DNA of 64,000 bases from positions 47,286-111,285 of the forward strand of contig NZ_WIAD01000012.1 in NCBI RefSeq assembly GCF_009618275.1, given 5' to 3'. The notes under the pieces were generated by a model. That model was not told the DNA's origin. It saw only the letters and a list, made by a program, of their open reading frames with translations, and ran no database searches. A program made the position numbers and the translations under genes. This document shows, one piece after another, positions 52,294 through 61,318 of the stretch. Position 1 is the stretch's first letter. Every line of letters begins with the position of its first letter. Origin of the DNA: Roseimaritima sediminicola (GTDB lineage Bacteria; Planctomycetota; Planctomycetia; Pirellulales; Pirellulaceae).

Positions 52294-53782
52294 CGATCCT
52301 GCGGAGGTAAGCCGACGCGTTGCCGAGATGCGGCAGACCGCGGTGGAGGTTTGGAAGAGCCGGCCGCTGGCGGAGCGGATGCGGACGGTGGGCGCCGCGC
52401 GGCACGCCGTGGCAGCCGACAGCGAACGGTTGATTCGCCTGGCTCGAACGCCGCAGCGCGTTTCCGACGTCGATACGATGGCGGCCGAGTGCCTGCCCCT
52501 GTGCGACGCGCTGAAGTTCCTGCAGCGGCGAGGGGCTCGCGTGCTCGCCGCCCGGCGTTTGGGTGTTGCCGGCCGCCCGCTGTGGTTGTGGGGCTCGCGC
52601 GGCCGCGTCCAGCGCGATGCGTTGGGCGTGGTCTTGGTCCTGGGCGCCTGGAATTATCCGCTGTTTCTGGGCGGAGTTCAAACCGCGCAGGCGTTGGCTG
52701 CGGGCAATGCCGTGCTGTGGAAGCCGGCGCCGGGCAGCGAGGCGGTTTGCCAATGGTTTGTGGAGAAATTAATTGCGGCCGGAGTGCCCGAAGCGGCCGT
52801 GCGGGTCTTGCCCAGCGACGTCGAAACCGCCCGCACCGTGCTCGAGGCTGGCGTGGATCTCGTGGTGCTGACCGGCAGCGCGGCCACCGGCCGAACCGTC
52901 CTGCGGGCCGCCGCCGAAACCCTGACGCCGGCGATCATGGAATTGAGTGGCTGTGATGCGGCGATCGTCCTGCCGTCGGCGAACCTGGAACGTGCGGCGA
53001 AATTAATTCGGTTCGGGCTGACCATCAATTCCGGTGCTACCTGCATCGGACCGCGTCGCTTGTTTTTGGAAACCTCGATCGCCGACGCTTTACAAGACCA
53101 TCTGGATCGGTCGCTGGCCGACGCGGAGCCGGTGACGGTGCATCCGGCGGCCCGGCGGGATGCCGCGGGGTTGATCGAAGACGCGTTTGCGCGAGGCGCA
53201 CGCGACCGGCTGGGACGGTGGGACGGCCAGCGGTTCGCCGCCGACGGCCGGATGTACCCGCTGGTGCTGGAAGGTGTCCGAGCGGATTGGCCCATCGCCT
53301 CGGCCGACCTGTTCGCGCCGGTGACGACCGTGCAGCGTTTCTCCGATACCGCGGACATGATCGCCCGCTGTAACGATTGTTCCTACGGCCTGGCCGCGGC
53401 GGTCTTTGGCGACCGGTCCGCAGCTCAAGACATTGCCGATAAACTGTGCGTCGGTACGGTCACGATCAACGACTTGGTCGCACCGACGGCGGACCCGCGA
53501 GCACCGTTTGGTGGGCGGCGACAAAGTGGGTTTGGCGTTACCCGCGGCGCCGAAGGCCTGGTGAGTATGACCGCCGCCAAAGTGATCATCGAGAACCGCC
53601 GTGGCTTCTCGCCGCATGCGGATCCGGTCGACGACGGCACGCTGGAGATGCTGCGGGGGGCGGTGCGAACGCAGCACGGCCGCGGCGCGAAAAACCGCCT
53701 GAGCGGTTTGCGGCAATTAATCCGTGGTATCCGTGCGGCGGGAACCCGTGCGAATGAGACGGACCAACAAGAACAACCCTAG
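52277..53782 (+). CDS. Aldehyde dehydrogenase of a carotenoid-type cluster
   Basis: 501 residues from ATG 52277, overlapping the CPBP stop by 17 bp. The core is a class-3-like aldehyde dehydrogenase: GVVLVLGAWNYPLFL, GNAVLWKPAPGSE, VLTGSAATGR, general base Glu222 (IMELSGCDAAIV), nucleophile Cys256 (NSGATCIGPRR) and FGGRRQSGFG. It has about 45 extra C-terminal residues. Its place before a desaturase, acyltransferase and glycosyltransferase suggests it oxidises a carotenoid aldehyde to the acid, like the 4,4'-diaponeurosporenal dehydrogenase of the staphyloxanthin pathway. That substrate is inferred. Confidence 0.82.
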   Translation: MPDWPSDPAEVSRRVAEMRQTAVEVWKSRPLAERMRTVGAARHAVAADSERLIRLARTPQRVSDVDTMAAECLPLCDALKFLQRRGARVLAARRLGVAGRPLWLWGSRGRVQRDALGVVLVLGAWNYPLFLGGVQTAQALAAGNAVLWKPAPGSEAVCQWFVEKLIAAGVPEAAVRVLPSDVETARTVLEAGVDLVVLTGSAATGRTVLRAAAETLTPAIMELSGCDAAIVLPSANLERAAKLIRFGLTINSGATCIGPRRLFLETSIADALQDHLDRSLADAEPVTVHPAARRDAAGLIEDAFARGARDRLGRWDGQRFAADGRMYPLVLEGVRADWPIASADLFAPVTTVQRFSDTADMIARCNDCSYGLAAAVFGDRSAAQDIADKLCVGTVTINDLVAPTADPRAPFGGRRQSGFGVTRGAEGLVSMTAAKVIIENRRGFSPHADPVDDGTLEMLRGAVRTQHGRGAKNRLSGLRQLIRGIRAAGTRANETDQQEQP

Positions 53783-53792
53783 CGAGGATGCG

Positions 53793-55346
53793 ATGAAGAT
53801 AGTGGTGATCGGCGGCGGACTGGCGGGCCTGAGCAGCGCCTGCACGCTGGCTGCCCGCGGGCATCAGGTGACGGTGTTGGAAAAGAATGCGTGGATGGGC
53901 GGCAAGGCGGCCGTGCTGTCGGCCGATGGGTATCGCTTTGATATGGGGCCCACGATCCTGACCCTGCCGGCGGTGCTGAAACGCATCTTTGCCGAAGCCG
54001 GTGAACCGATCGAGCAATACCTGGACCTGGTCCGGCTGGATCCGCAGTGGCGTTGTTTCTTCGATGAATCGCCTCAGGCCCAGCAGCCCGCTGCGGTACT
54101 GGATCTGGTGGCCGATCCGGCGGCGATGCGCGAACACTTGAACCGCTTTACCGGCGGCACCGAAACCGCCATCGGCTACGAACGCTTTCTGGAAATCTCT
54201 CGCGGCCTGCACGACGTTTCGGAACGTTTTTTCTTCTGGAAGAGCGTGGGCGGCCTGGGCGATACGATGGACGTCGGCGGGACGTTTTCCGCCGCCGTGC
54301 TGAAGGACGTGCTGAGCCTGCAGATGGGCCGCAGTGTCTCGAGTGTGGTTCGCAGGCACGTTCCCGACGTCCGAGTCGCCCAGATGGTGGATCACTTTAC
54401 GCAGTATGTCGGTTCCGCGCCGGACCAATCGCCGGCTGTGCTGTGCGGGATTGCCCACATGCAGACTTCCGAAGGCATTTGGTACCCGATGGGCGGCACA
54501 CGGGCCGTTCCGGAAGCCCTCACACGCCTGGGCGAAAAGTTGGGCGTGACGATGTGCTGCGAGACCGACGTGGAAAAAATCGAGACCCGCGGCAAGCGAG
54601 TCGCCGCGGTGGTCACGACCGATGGCAAACGTATCGCCTGCGATGCGGTGGTCAGCAACTGCGACGCGGTACGGACGTATCGCGAATTGCTGGGCGACCG
54701 CTGGGGGCGCAAGTTCGCGTCGGCCGATAAGTTCGAACCGGCCTGCAGCGGCGTCGTGCTGTACCTGGGGCTGAACCGCCGCTACGAGCAATTGCTGCAT
54801 CATAACTTTGTGTTCAGCCGCGATGCCGAAGAGGAGTTCGAATCGATCTATCGCCACGGCCAACCGGCGGCCGACCCCACCGCCTACGTGTGTGCCCCGG
54901 CCATCACCGAACCCGGCGTCGCACCGCCCGGCGGCGAAGCTTTGTACGTGCTGGTTCACACGCCCTACTTGCGGCCCGGTCATCGATGGAAAGAGATGTT
55001 TCCGGCCTATCGCGACATCATTTTGAATAAACTGGAACGCACGGCGGGGCTGGATGGTCTGCGGGATGCGATCGTGTACGAGTCCGCTCTGACGCCTCAA
55101 GACATCCACGATCGTTACCGGGTGCTGGACGGAGCCATCTACGGACTGGCCAGCCACGGCAAGTTCCTGGGCGCCTTTAAACCCGGTAACCGCCGCAAGG
55201 ACGTGCAGGGATTGTACTTGGCCGGCGGGGCGGCGCACCCGGGTCCGGGGATGCCCATGGTGTTGATGAGCGGCTGGATTGCGGCCGATTCCCTGGATCA
55301 GGATGTGCAAAGAGGCAAACTACCCAGCGTGACGACTTCGACGTGA
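53793..55346 (+). CDS. Carotenoid desaturase/oxidase (CrtN/CrtP family)
   Basis: 517 residues from ATG 53793. FAD-binding dinucleotide motif KIVVIGGGLAGLSSACTLAARG at the N terminus, then VLEKNAWMGGKAAVL and FDMGPTILTLP, the hallmarks of the phytoene desaturase family, and a C-terminal GLYLAGGAAHPGPGMPMVLMSG. Members are membrane-associated FAD enzymes. From sequence alone it cannot be decided whether it desaturates (CrtN) or oxidises a methyl end group (CrtP). The adjacent aldehyde dehydrogenase, acyltransferase and glycosyltransferase point to the C30 staphyloxanthin-type pathway. It starts 10 bp after the aldehyde dehydrogenase gene. Confidence 0.85.
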   Translation: MKIVVIGGGLAGLSSACTLAARGHQVTVLEKNAWMGGKAAVLSADGYRFDMGPTILTLPAVLKRIFAEAGEPIEQYLDLVRLDPQWRCFFDESPQAQQPAAVLDLVADPAAMREHLNRFTGGTETAIGYERFLEISRGLHDVSERFFFWKSVGGLGDTMDVGGTFSAAVLKDVLSLQMGRSVSSVVRRHVPDVRVAQMVDHFTQYVGSAPDQSPAVLCGIAHMQTSEGIWYPMGGTRAVPEALTRLGEKLGVTMCCETDVEKIETRGKRVAAVVTTDGKRIACDAVVSNCDAVRTYRELLGDRWGRKFASADKFEPACSGVVLYLGLNRRYEQLLHHNFVFSRDAEEEFESIYRHGQPAADPTAYVCAPAITEPGVAPPGGEALYVLVHTPYLRPGHRWKEMFPAYRDIILNKLERTAGLDGLRDAIVYESALTPQDIHDRYRVLDGAIYGLASHGKFLGAFKPGNRRKDVQGLYLAGGAAHPGPGMPMVLMSGWIAADSLDQDVQRGKLPSVTTST

Positions 55347-56143
55347 ATACGGAGCAAGCAGACCTGCCGGCGGTGTCGCGATTCTGGCAAGACGGTTTTC
55401 ACCGCTTCCTGCCCAGAATGTTGCGAAACAGCTTTCACACGATGGCGATCACGCGCGATTCTCGTTCCGCCTTGGACCTGCCACCGTCACAGCCCCTGAT
55501 CGTGTATGCAAATCACGTGGGTTGGTGGGATCCGTTGGTGGCCCATTACATGTGTCGCCGCGTGCTGCAAGGCCGACAGTTCTATGCCCCGATCGATGCC
55601 GATGCTCTCGAGCAGTACCGGGTGTTTCGCAAATTGGGTTTCTATGGCGTTCGCGCCGACACCCAAGCCGGCATCCGATCCTTTCTGAAAACCAGTCGGA
55701 CCATTTTGGAGACGCCCGGGACGTCGCTGTGGATCACGCCGACCGGACGGTTCAGCGACGTGCGCGACCGAAGCGTGCCGTTCGCGCCGGGGCTGGCGCA
55801 TCTGTGTGCGCACTTGGTTCGCGGGACGGTCGTGCCGATGGCGATCGAGTACTCGTTCTGGGAAGAGCGGTTGCCGGAATGCCTGATGCGGTTTGGCGAG
55901 CCGCTGGAGATCCAAGTCGGCCAAGAGAAGTCTTCGGGCCAGTGGAACGAACAACTGATGCATCAATTACACACCACGCAGCAGCATTTGGCCGAGCGGG
56001 TGATTGCCCGAGACCCGGCGGCCTTTGAAGTCTGTCTGCAGGGCGGTGCGGGAGCGGGAGGTGTTTATGATTTCTTTCGGCGGGTGCGCAGTTGGTGCGG
56101 TGGACGTCGGTTCGTGCGACAACACGGGGAAAAGTTTTCGTAG
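55343..56143 (+). CDS. PlsC-type acyltransferase of the carotenoid cluster
   Basis: 266 residues from GTG 55343, overlapping the desaturase stop by 4 bp (GTGA). The catalytic box is ANHVGWWDP (N-H-x4-D), followed by FRKLGFYGVRADT and WITPTGRFSDVRDR, which match blocks II-III of the lysophosphatidate acyltransferase family. It could acylate the sugar of a glycosylated carotenoid, the last step of staphyloxanthin-like synthesis. That role is normally filled by CrtO, which is of a different family, so this is inferred from context only. Confidence 0.78.
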   Translation: MNTEQADLPAVSRFWQDGFHRFLPRMLRNSFHTMAITRDSRSALDLPPSQPLIVYANHVGWWDPLVAHYMCRRVLQGRQFYAPIDADALEQYRVFRKLGFYGVRADTQAGIRSFLKTSRTILETPGTSLWITPTGRFSDVRDRSVPFAPGLAHLCAHLVRGTVVPMAIEYSFWEERLPECLMRFGEPLEIQVGQEKSSGQWNEQLMHQLHTTQQHLAERVIARDPAAFEVCLQGGAGAGGVYDFFRRVRSWCGGRRFVRQHGEKFS

Positions 56144-56145
56144 CC

Positions 56146-57318
56146 GTGTTCTGGTTCGCTCTGGTCCTAGCCGCTTTGGTTTTCGCGTGCCTTCCGCTGG
56201 GAATGTACGTTGTGAATCTGCCCTTGTTTCGGCTGTCTTGCCGTGACGGCGACGACGAGGCGGTGCCGGCTGCCCGGGGCGACCGGACCGCTCCGCCCGG
56301 CGTCTCGGTGCTGATCCCGGCCCGGGACGAGGCCGAGGGCATCACGGCCTGCGTCCGTTCGGTGCTGGCCAGTCGTGACGTCCGCGTCGAGGTCGTGGTC
56401 TGGGACGACCAGTCGCAGGACGAAACCGCCCAACTGGTCCAGGGGATCGCGGCCGAGGACCCGCGCGTTCGGCTGCTCCACGGTACGGCCCTGCCCGCCG
56501 GCTGGAACGGCAAGCAGCATGCCTGTTGGCGATTGAGCGAGCATGCCTCGCAGCGCTGGTTGGGGTTTCTGGACGCGGACGTGCGACTGCACCCGCAGGC
56601 GCTCTCCACGATGTTGCGTTATGCGATGCGGCGGGACGTGGCGCTGCTGAGTGCTTTTCCGCGGCAACAGACCGGAACCATCCTGGAAAAATTATTAATC
56701 CCGATGATGCACGTGGTGTTGCTGGGATACCTGCCGATGCCACGGATGCGGCGCTCGCGAAGCCCGGCTTATGCGGCGGGGTGTGGCCAGTTGTTCCTGA
56801 CCGAGCGGACGGCTTATCAGGCGATGGGAACGCACCGGGCGATCCGCAGTTCGCGGCACGATGGCATTCATCTGCCGTCGGCTTACCGCAAGGCTGGCCT
56901 CTCGACCGATGTGATCGACGGAACCTCTCTGGCCACTTGCCGGATGTATCGCGGGGCAAGAGAAGTCGTCCATGGTCTGCTGAAGAACGCTGATGAAGGG
57001 ATCGCCAACGCGGGCCGGATCGTTCCCTTTAGCGTGTTGCTGTTGGGCAGCGGTGTGTTGCCGTGGGGCTTGTTGATCGCCTTGGCGTGGAAGGCACCGG
57101 TTGTGGCATACGTCGACACCTCGGCCCTGTGGATTGGCACGCTCGTGGCGGTGGTGGCCGGCGTGCTGCCCCGCTGGATCAACGCCTGGCTGTTCAAGCA
57201 GTCCTGGCTGGGCGCGGCGCTGCATCCGGTGGCCGTGACGCTATTTATCGCGCTGCAGTGGTGGGCGCTGGCGATGCAGTTGTGCGGAAAACGGGTCCAG
57301 TGGCGCGGCCGCGACTGA
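56146..57318 (+). CDS. Family 2 glycosyltransferase of the carotenoid cluster (CrtQ-like)
   Basis: 390 residues from GTG 56146, two bp after the previous stop and with GGGGAA upstream. In-frame TTG 56092 and GTG 56095 inside the previous gene are alternatives. An N-terminal membrane segment (FWFALVLAALVFACLPLGMYV) is followed by a GT-A domain: VSVLIPARDEAEGI, VVVWDDQSQDETAQL, PAGWNGKQHACW and FLDADVRLHP (DxD). The C-terminal half has two or three membrane segments. The NGKQHAC and DADV pattern resembles CrtQ, which glucosylates diaponeurosporenoic acid. Substrate inferred from the neighbours. Confidence 0.78.
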   Translation: MFWFALVLAALVFACLPLGMYVVNLPLFRLSCRDGDDEAVPAARGDRTAPPGVSVLIPARDEAEGITACVRSVLASRDVRVEVVVWDDQSQDETAQLVQGIAAEDPRVRLLHGTALPAGWNGKQHACWRLSEHASQRWLGFLDADVRLHPQALSTMLRYAMRRDVALLSAFPRQQTGTILEKLLIPMMHVVLLGYLPMPRMRRSRSPAYAAGCGQLFLTERTAYQAMGTHRAIRSSRHDGIHLPSAYRKAGLSTDVIDGTSLATCRMYRGAREVVHGLLKNADEGIANAGRIVPFSVLLLGSGVLPWGLLIALAWKAPVVAYVDTSALWIGTLVAVVAGVLPRWINAWLFKQSWLGAALHPVAVTLFIALQWWALAMQLCGKRVQWRGRD

Positions 57319-57331
57319 AGCCGTACCACGA

Positions 57332-58222
57332 TCACGTCTCGCCGCCGTCGATGGAGGCGTGGGCGTGGTAGACGTTCAAGTCGATGGTCTCGGATTGAAA
57401 CCGTACGCTGCCGTCGGCCATTGAAAAAATCGCTCCGCCCGGATGATGGCTCATGAAGCCACAGTTGTCCTCCCAGCGGTGTGGGTTGTTCAGTTGCTTG
57501 GCATAGTTCAGCGGTACCGCACAGTTGCCTGCCGCACTGTTGGAATGGAACCACCAACTCCAGCGAGTCCACGAAGCCGACGTCTCGCCGACCGCAAACG
57601 TGCTCGACAGGCCGTCTCGGACGTCGCGGATCCGCGTCGAAAGTACCGGCCCGCGGCCCGCACAAATCAATCCGTTGCCGAACGCCATTCCGTCGAACTT
57701 GCCGGCAAACCGGCCGGTCGTGGACGCGCGCCGAAATTGCCCATGGTCCCAATTATTACCGCCACAGCTCTTATAGCTGGTCAATGCCAGGTTCCACGAG
57801 GTCGGCGCATCGGCCCGCTCGTCCATCGTTTCGGCCGAGACATCCGACGGGCAACGAAACGATTCCACGGGAATTTCCGCTTGAGGACGATTGGGCTGGA
57901 GGATCAAGCCCGTGCCGATTTGCTGGTGCAGCGGCTGTTTCTCAATATAGGGCAGCACGCCCTGCATCCAGCTGCGCGTTCGTACGGTCGGGCCAAGCTC
58001 TTCGCCGAAGGTGGAGTTCAACGGAAAGGCGCCCAGCGAATCGTGGTAGGCATGCATCGCCAGTGTCAGCTGCTTGAGGTTGTTCTGACAGGACATCTTC
58101 CGAGCCAGTTCCCGAGCGGCCTGCACCGCCGGCAAGAGCAACCCGATCAGAATGCCAATGATGCCGATCACGACCAGCAGCTCAATGAGCGTGAAGCCCC
58201 GTTTCGATCTCTGCATTTTCAT
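57332..58222 (-). CDS. DUF1559 prepilin-like protein
   Basis: 296 residues from ATG 58222 (58216 also possible). The N terminus is a type IV prepilin-like signal: KRGFTLIELLVVIGIIGILIGLLLPAVQAARE, read in parts, with cleavage expected after the Gly of RGF. The body is the DUF1559 (SBP_bac_10) domain, ending in the signature ADGSVRFQSETID. The family is massively expanded in planctomycetes and almost diagnostic for them; the proteins are thought to form pseudopilus-like or surface structures. Its 5' end overlaps the 3' end of the glycosyltransferase gene upstream by 41 bp. Confidence 0.93.
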   Translation of the reverse strand: MKMQRSKRGFTLIELLVVIGIIGILIGLLLPAVQAARELARKMSCQNNLKQLTLAMHAYHDSLGAFPLNSTFGEELGPTVRTRSWMQGVLPYIEKQPLHQQIGTGLILQPNRPQAEIPVESFRCPSDVSAETMDERADAPTSWNLALTSYKSCGGNNWDHGQFRRASTTGRFAGKFDGMAFGNGLICAGRGPVLSTRIRDVRDGLSSTFAVGETSASWTRWSWWFHSNSAAGNCAVPLNYAKQLNNPHRWEDNCGFMSHHPGGAIFSMADGSVRFQSETIDLNVYHAHASIDGGET

Positions 58223-59177
58223 ACCCCTTGTGTTTCACGTGCCGATTGCGCGGCGCGTTGACAACGGTTCGAACCAGATACGGCGGCATCCGGCTGTTGT
58301 TCTGGTGTATGCGAGCCAGGTACAAACCAAAGATTCCCAGAACCAGAAAGTTCACAGTGGCCAGCGACAGCAAGACGATCATCGACGCCCCGTCAGAGAC
58401 CAGTGCCTCGCGAACCTGCGAAGTGCTGGCAACCAGCAATAAAGCGATCGCGCAACCGATCGCCAGGTACAGCGGCAAACGTAGCGGCAGGGTCGAAAAG
58501 GAAACGACGCCCTGCGTGGCCAGCTGCAACATTCGCTTCATCGGCCAGCCGCTGGTTCCCACGGTGCGCGGGTCGCGAACGTAGCGAAGCGGTTCCTGCC
58601 GATAACCCACCCAGGCTCCCACGCCGCGCAGGAAGTACGGCTGCTGGGGCAAGTTGACGATCGCGTCGGCAACCTGCCGCGTCATCAATCGAAAGTAACC
58701 GACATTGCGAGGGATCTCGATCTCCGCGATCGCATTGAACAAGACATAGTAACTCCACGCGGTCAGTTTCTTCAGCGAGGATTCGCCGCGCCGCGATTGA
58801 CGTTGTCCGTACACCACATCCGCACCTCGCTCGATTCCTCGCAGCATCTGCGGCAGTAATTCCGGTGGGTCCTGCAGATCGGCGTCCAGCAGCAAAACTA
58901 GGTCCCCCGTGCAGTGACGAAGCCCTGCGAGCAAGGCTCGTTCCTGGCCAAAGTTGCGAGTCAAACAAACGCCTGTGATGTGTGGCTCTCGGGCGGCAAG
59001 CGACTCGATTTTCTCCCAGCTGCCGTCATCGGAGCCATCGTCGACCAAGATCAACTGGAAATCGTCGACGCATCCCTCGCATGCGGTGCGAACCCGGTCG
59101 AGCACTTCGTCCAGGCACTGCATGTCGTTATAGCATGGCACGACGACGGACAGCAAATATTTCGTGTTCTGGCTCAT
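58182..59177 (-). CDS. Family 2 glycosyltransferase, polyisoprenyl-phosphate type
   Basis: 331 residues from ATG 59177. GT-A domain: LSVVVPCYNDMQCLDEVLDR, ILVDDGSDDGSW, CLTRNFGQERALLAGL, LLLDADLQDPPELL (DxD). Two C-terminal membrane segments (LAIGCAIALLLVAS and MIVLLSLATVNFLVLGIFGLY). This is the GtrB/DPM1-like layout for transferring a sugar from a nucleotide donor onto undecaprenyl phosphate at the inner membrane face. The neighbouring PIG-V-like and DPM1-like genes on the same strand suggest a lipid-linked sugar used outside the membrane. Confidence 0.87.
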   Translation of the reverse strand: MSQNTKYLLSVVVPCYNDMQCLDEVLDRVRTACEGCVDDFQLILVDDGSDDGSWEKIESLAAREPHITGVCLTRNFGQERALLAGLRHCTGDLVLLLDADLQDPPELLPQMLRGIERGADVVYGQRQSRRGESSLKKLTAWSYYVLFNAIAEIEIPRNVGYFRLMTRQVADAIVNLPQQPYFLRGVGAWVGYRQEPLRYVRDPRTVGTSGWPMKRMLQLATQGVVSFSTLPLRLPLYLAIGCAIALLLVASTSQVREALVSDGASMIVLLSLATVNFLVLGIFGLYLARIHQNNSRMPPYLVRTVVNAPRNRHVKHKGYENAEIETGLHAH

Positions 59178-59189
59178 GGCTGCCCCCAA

Positions 59190-60497
59190 TCAAAAATACC
59201 AGTACCATCCGGTGAACATCATGGCACCGATGGCCATCAACACGGCCATCATGCCGAACAGCACCGCTTGAGCTTCTCGCGGCAACCGGTCCACCAGCAT
59301 TCCGACCAGGATGTAGACAGGAAACGCGGCCGCCGCGTAGCGTGCTTCCGAAGCCATGCAGGCGTGATAGGCGTGCGTAACGTAAGGGATACCCAGCAAA
59401 CCCACCGACAGCAAGCTTTCCTGCGGCGTCAACCACCTTCGTACCGCCCCGAAAGCGACCAGGAGCCAAGTTGCCATTACGATCAGCGGGTTGAAGAAGT
59501 GGAGGTTGAATTCTGGCGTGTTAACCGGTGGCGCCGTAGCCCAGTAACACTCACAATCCGGCTGGTACACCGCCCAGAACGGTTCCAGCGTGACGAGGGC
59601 GGCCAGTCTGCCCAGCAGGCTGGCCGGTGGCGTACGCGTTTGCCAGTGCGTCTGCGTTTGGATGAAGGCCAGAGCGTCGCCGAGGGCGATGTGCTGGTAC
59701 AGCATGTAGGCGGCCAGGCCCCACACACAAACCGGCGTCAGCAAACAGGCCTTTACCGCGGCGCTTCGCGGGGAAGAGGATTGCTGCCACAGCGTCCACC
59801 AAAACGGCAGCACGGCGGCCAGCCCGACGGGACGTGCCGCGGTGGTCGCGCCCACGAGGATAGCCACGACCCACAGCGGCCACCGCCGCTGCATACCGTA
59901 CATCGCAAGCAACACAAAGCACAGGAACGTCGACTCGGAGTAGCTCATGCGAAAATAGAACGTCGTTGGGAACAGCCCAAAGACGATCAAGCAAATCCGC
60001 CAGTGCTTCAGCACCCCCTGCGTCGGACGTTCGGAAAGGTATTTTGAAAAGACAACGAATGCACCAAGGAGAAACAGGTGGGAAACCGCCAGCAGTGACA
60101 CGTCGGTTTGCAAGCCCGTGACGACCGAAAAGAGGCGGCCGCTCATCGGATACAGCGGATAGAAGGCCACGTTCGACATCCGCTCCGGATCGTACGAGTA
60201 TCCCTCGCTGGCGATTTGGTGGTACCAAACGCCGTCCCAGGGCGCAAACCGCTCGACTAGATTGGAACGGTCCATCTTGTGGGCATCGTGGTGACGCATG
60301 CAGGTGATCACGAACTGGCTGCCGAACATCACGGCCACCACCACGATCAAGCTGGTGAAGTAGTAACTCGCACCGCCGTACAGCACGTGGTCGCCCCATC
60401 CGCCGCGGCGCGCTGGATCCGCTGCAGCGGAATCCGAAACGGCTGCGGTGGAGTCCGCTTGGTCGGGGGTCGCTGGTGGGTCCTGATCGACGCTCAC
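59190..60497 (-). CDS. PIG-V-like membrane mannosyltransferase
   Basis: 435 residues from GTG 60497, chosen because AGGAGG lies 10 bp upstream and because it makes a 4-bp GTGA overlap with the previous stop. About nine to ten membrane segments. The first lumenal loop has FAPWDGVWYHQIASEGYSYDPE and NVAFYPLYPMSGRLF, the W-D and F-P-L-Y-P motifs of the PIG-V/GT-C family of polyprenol-phosphate-mannose-dependent transferases. It would add a sugar to a glycolipid or protein on the outer face of the membrane. Donor and acceptor are unknown. It lies between two DPM1-like genes that could make its donor. Confidence 0.82.
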   Translation of the reverse strand: MSVDQDPPATPDQADSTAAVSDSAAADPARRGGWGDHVLYGGASYYFTSLIVVVAVMFGSQFVITCMRHHDAHKMDRSNLVERFAPWDGVWYHQIASEGYSYDPERMSNVAFYPLYPMSGRLFSVVTGLQTDVSLLAVSHLFLLGAFVVFSKYLSERPTQGVLKHWRICLIVFGLFPTTFYFRMSYSESTFLCFVLLAMYGMQRRWPLWVVAILVGATTAARPVGLAAVLPFWWTLWQQSSSPRSAAVKACLLTPVCVWGLAAYMLYQHIALGDALAFIQTQTHWQTRTPPASLLGRLAALVTLEPFWAVYQPDCECYWATAPPVNTPEFNLHFFNPLIVMATWLLVAFGAVRRWLTPQESLLSVGLLGIPYVTHAYHACMASEARYAAAAFPVYILVGMLVDRLPREAQAVLFGMMAVLMAIGAMMFTGWYWYF

Positions 60498-61306
60498 GAG
60501 CCTCGCGCCTCCTGAGGTTCGAGGTCGGTGGTCCGTTGGCGGCTGTCGACGCGTTCGCCGGGGCTCGGAACCCAGTGACGTAGCCGCCACAGCGTCACGG
60601 CCGCTTGCCAGCCGTCGCGCAGCCGGATCTTCTTGCCTTCGTCGCGTCCGCGTGGCCGGTAGGAGATGGGCACTTCGACGATTCGCAGGCCCATGCGGAT
60701 CGCCTTGGCAGTCACCTCGGGACAGAACTCAAATCGCTGGCAGGTCAGCTGCATCGACCGGAGGTCCTCGGTGCGAAACATCTTGTAACAGGTCGCTTCG
60801 TCGGTGATGCGTGTGCCGTAGAGCATGCGAACCATTGTATTCAAGAACGAGACGCCCCAGGCAAACGCGTTGAATGAACGGTCATCCCAAGGCCCACTGG
60901 CCAGTCGCCGCGAACCATAGACGGCGATGCCTTGGCGATCACGCATCCTCTGCAGCAGCAGGCCCAAGTCATTCGGATCGTATTCCAGGTCCCCATCCTG
61001 CACGACGACCAACGGCGATGTGACATGATCTAAGCCGGTGCGGATGGCAGCACCCTTGCCACGGTTGGCCGAGTGCCGAATCAGTTTGGCGTCGAGCTCC
61101 CAGTCGGCGATCGTTTGCTCGACGATGCTGACCGTACCGTCGGTAGACGCATCGTCAACGATCACGATCTCGCCAACATCGCCGTGTGCCATGGCAAATG
61201 CGTGCACACGCCGCAAGCACGCCGCCACGCTGGACCGTTCGTTGAAGACGGGGACGATGATCGCGAGGCGACCGTCGTTCCGATTTGGAGCACTCACGCG
61301 TAGCAT
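60494..61306 (-). CDS. Family 2 glycosyltransferase, dolichol-phosphate-mannose-synthase-like
   Basis: 270 residues. GT-A domain: AIIVPVFNERSSVAACLRRV, EIVIVDDASTDGTVSIVE, HSANRGKGAAIRTGLDHV and VVQDGDLEYDPNDL (DxD region), then TRITDEATCYKMFRTEDLRS and PISYRPRGRDEGKKI. This is the soluble, anchorless DPM1 type that makes polyprenyl-phosphate sugars. Its stop overlaps the PIG-V-like start by 4 bp (GTGA). The three glycan genes are thus one operon together with the DUF1559 gene. Confidence 0.88.
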   Translation of the reverse strand: MLRVSAPNRNDGRLAIIVPVFNERSSVAACLRRVHAFAMAHGDVGEIVIVDDASTDGTVSIVEQTIADWELDAKLIRHSANRGKGAAIRTGLDHVTSPLVVVQDGDLEYDPNDLGLLLQRMRDRQGIAVYGSRRLASGPWDDRSFNAFAWGVSFLNTMVRMLYGTRITDEATCYKMFRTEDLRSMQLTCQRFEFCPEVTAKAIRMGLRIVEVPISYRPRGRDEGKKIRLRDGWQAAVTLWRLRHWVPSPGERVDSRQRTTDLEPQEARGS

Positions 61307-61318
61307 CTCCGCTTCGGT

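Noticed and set aside
53586..55310. A 574-codon minus-strand frame opposite the carotenoid desaturase
   Set aside because: Shadow frame; the plus-strand frame has clear FAD and carotenoid-enzyme motifs.
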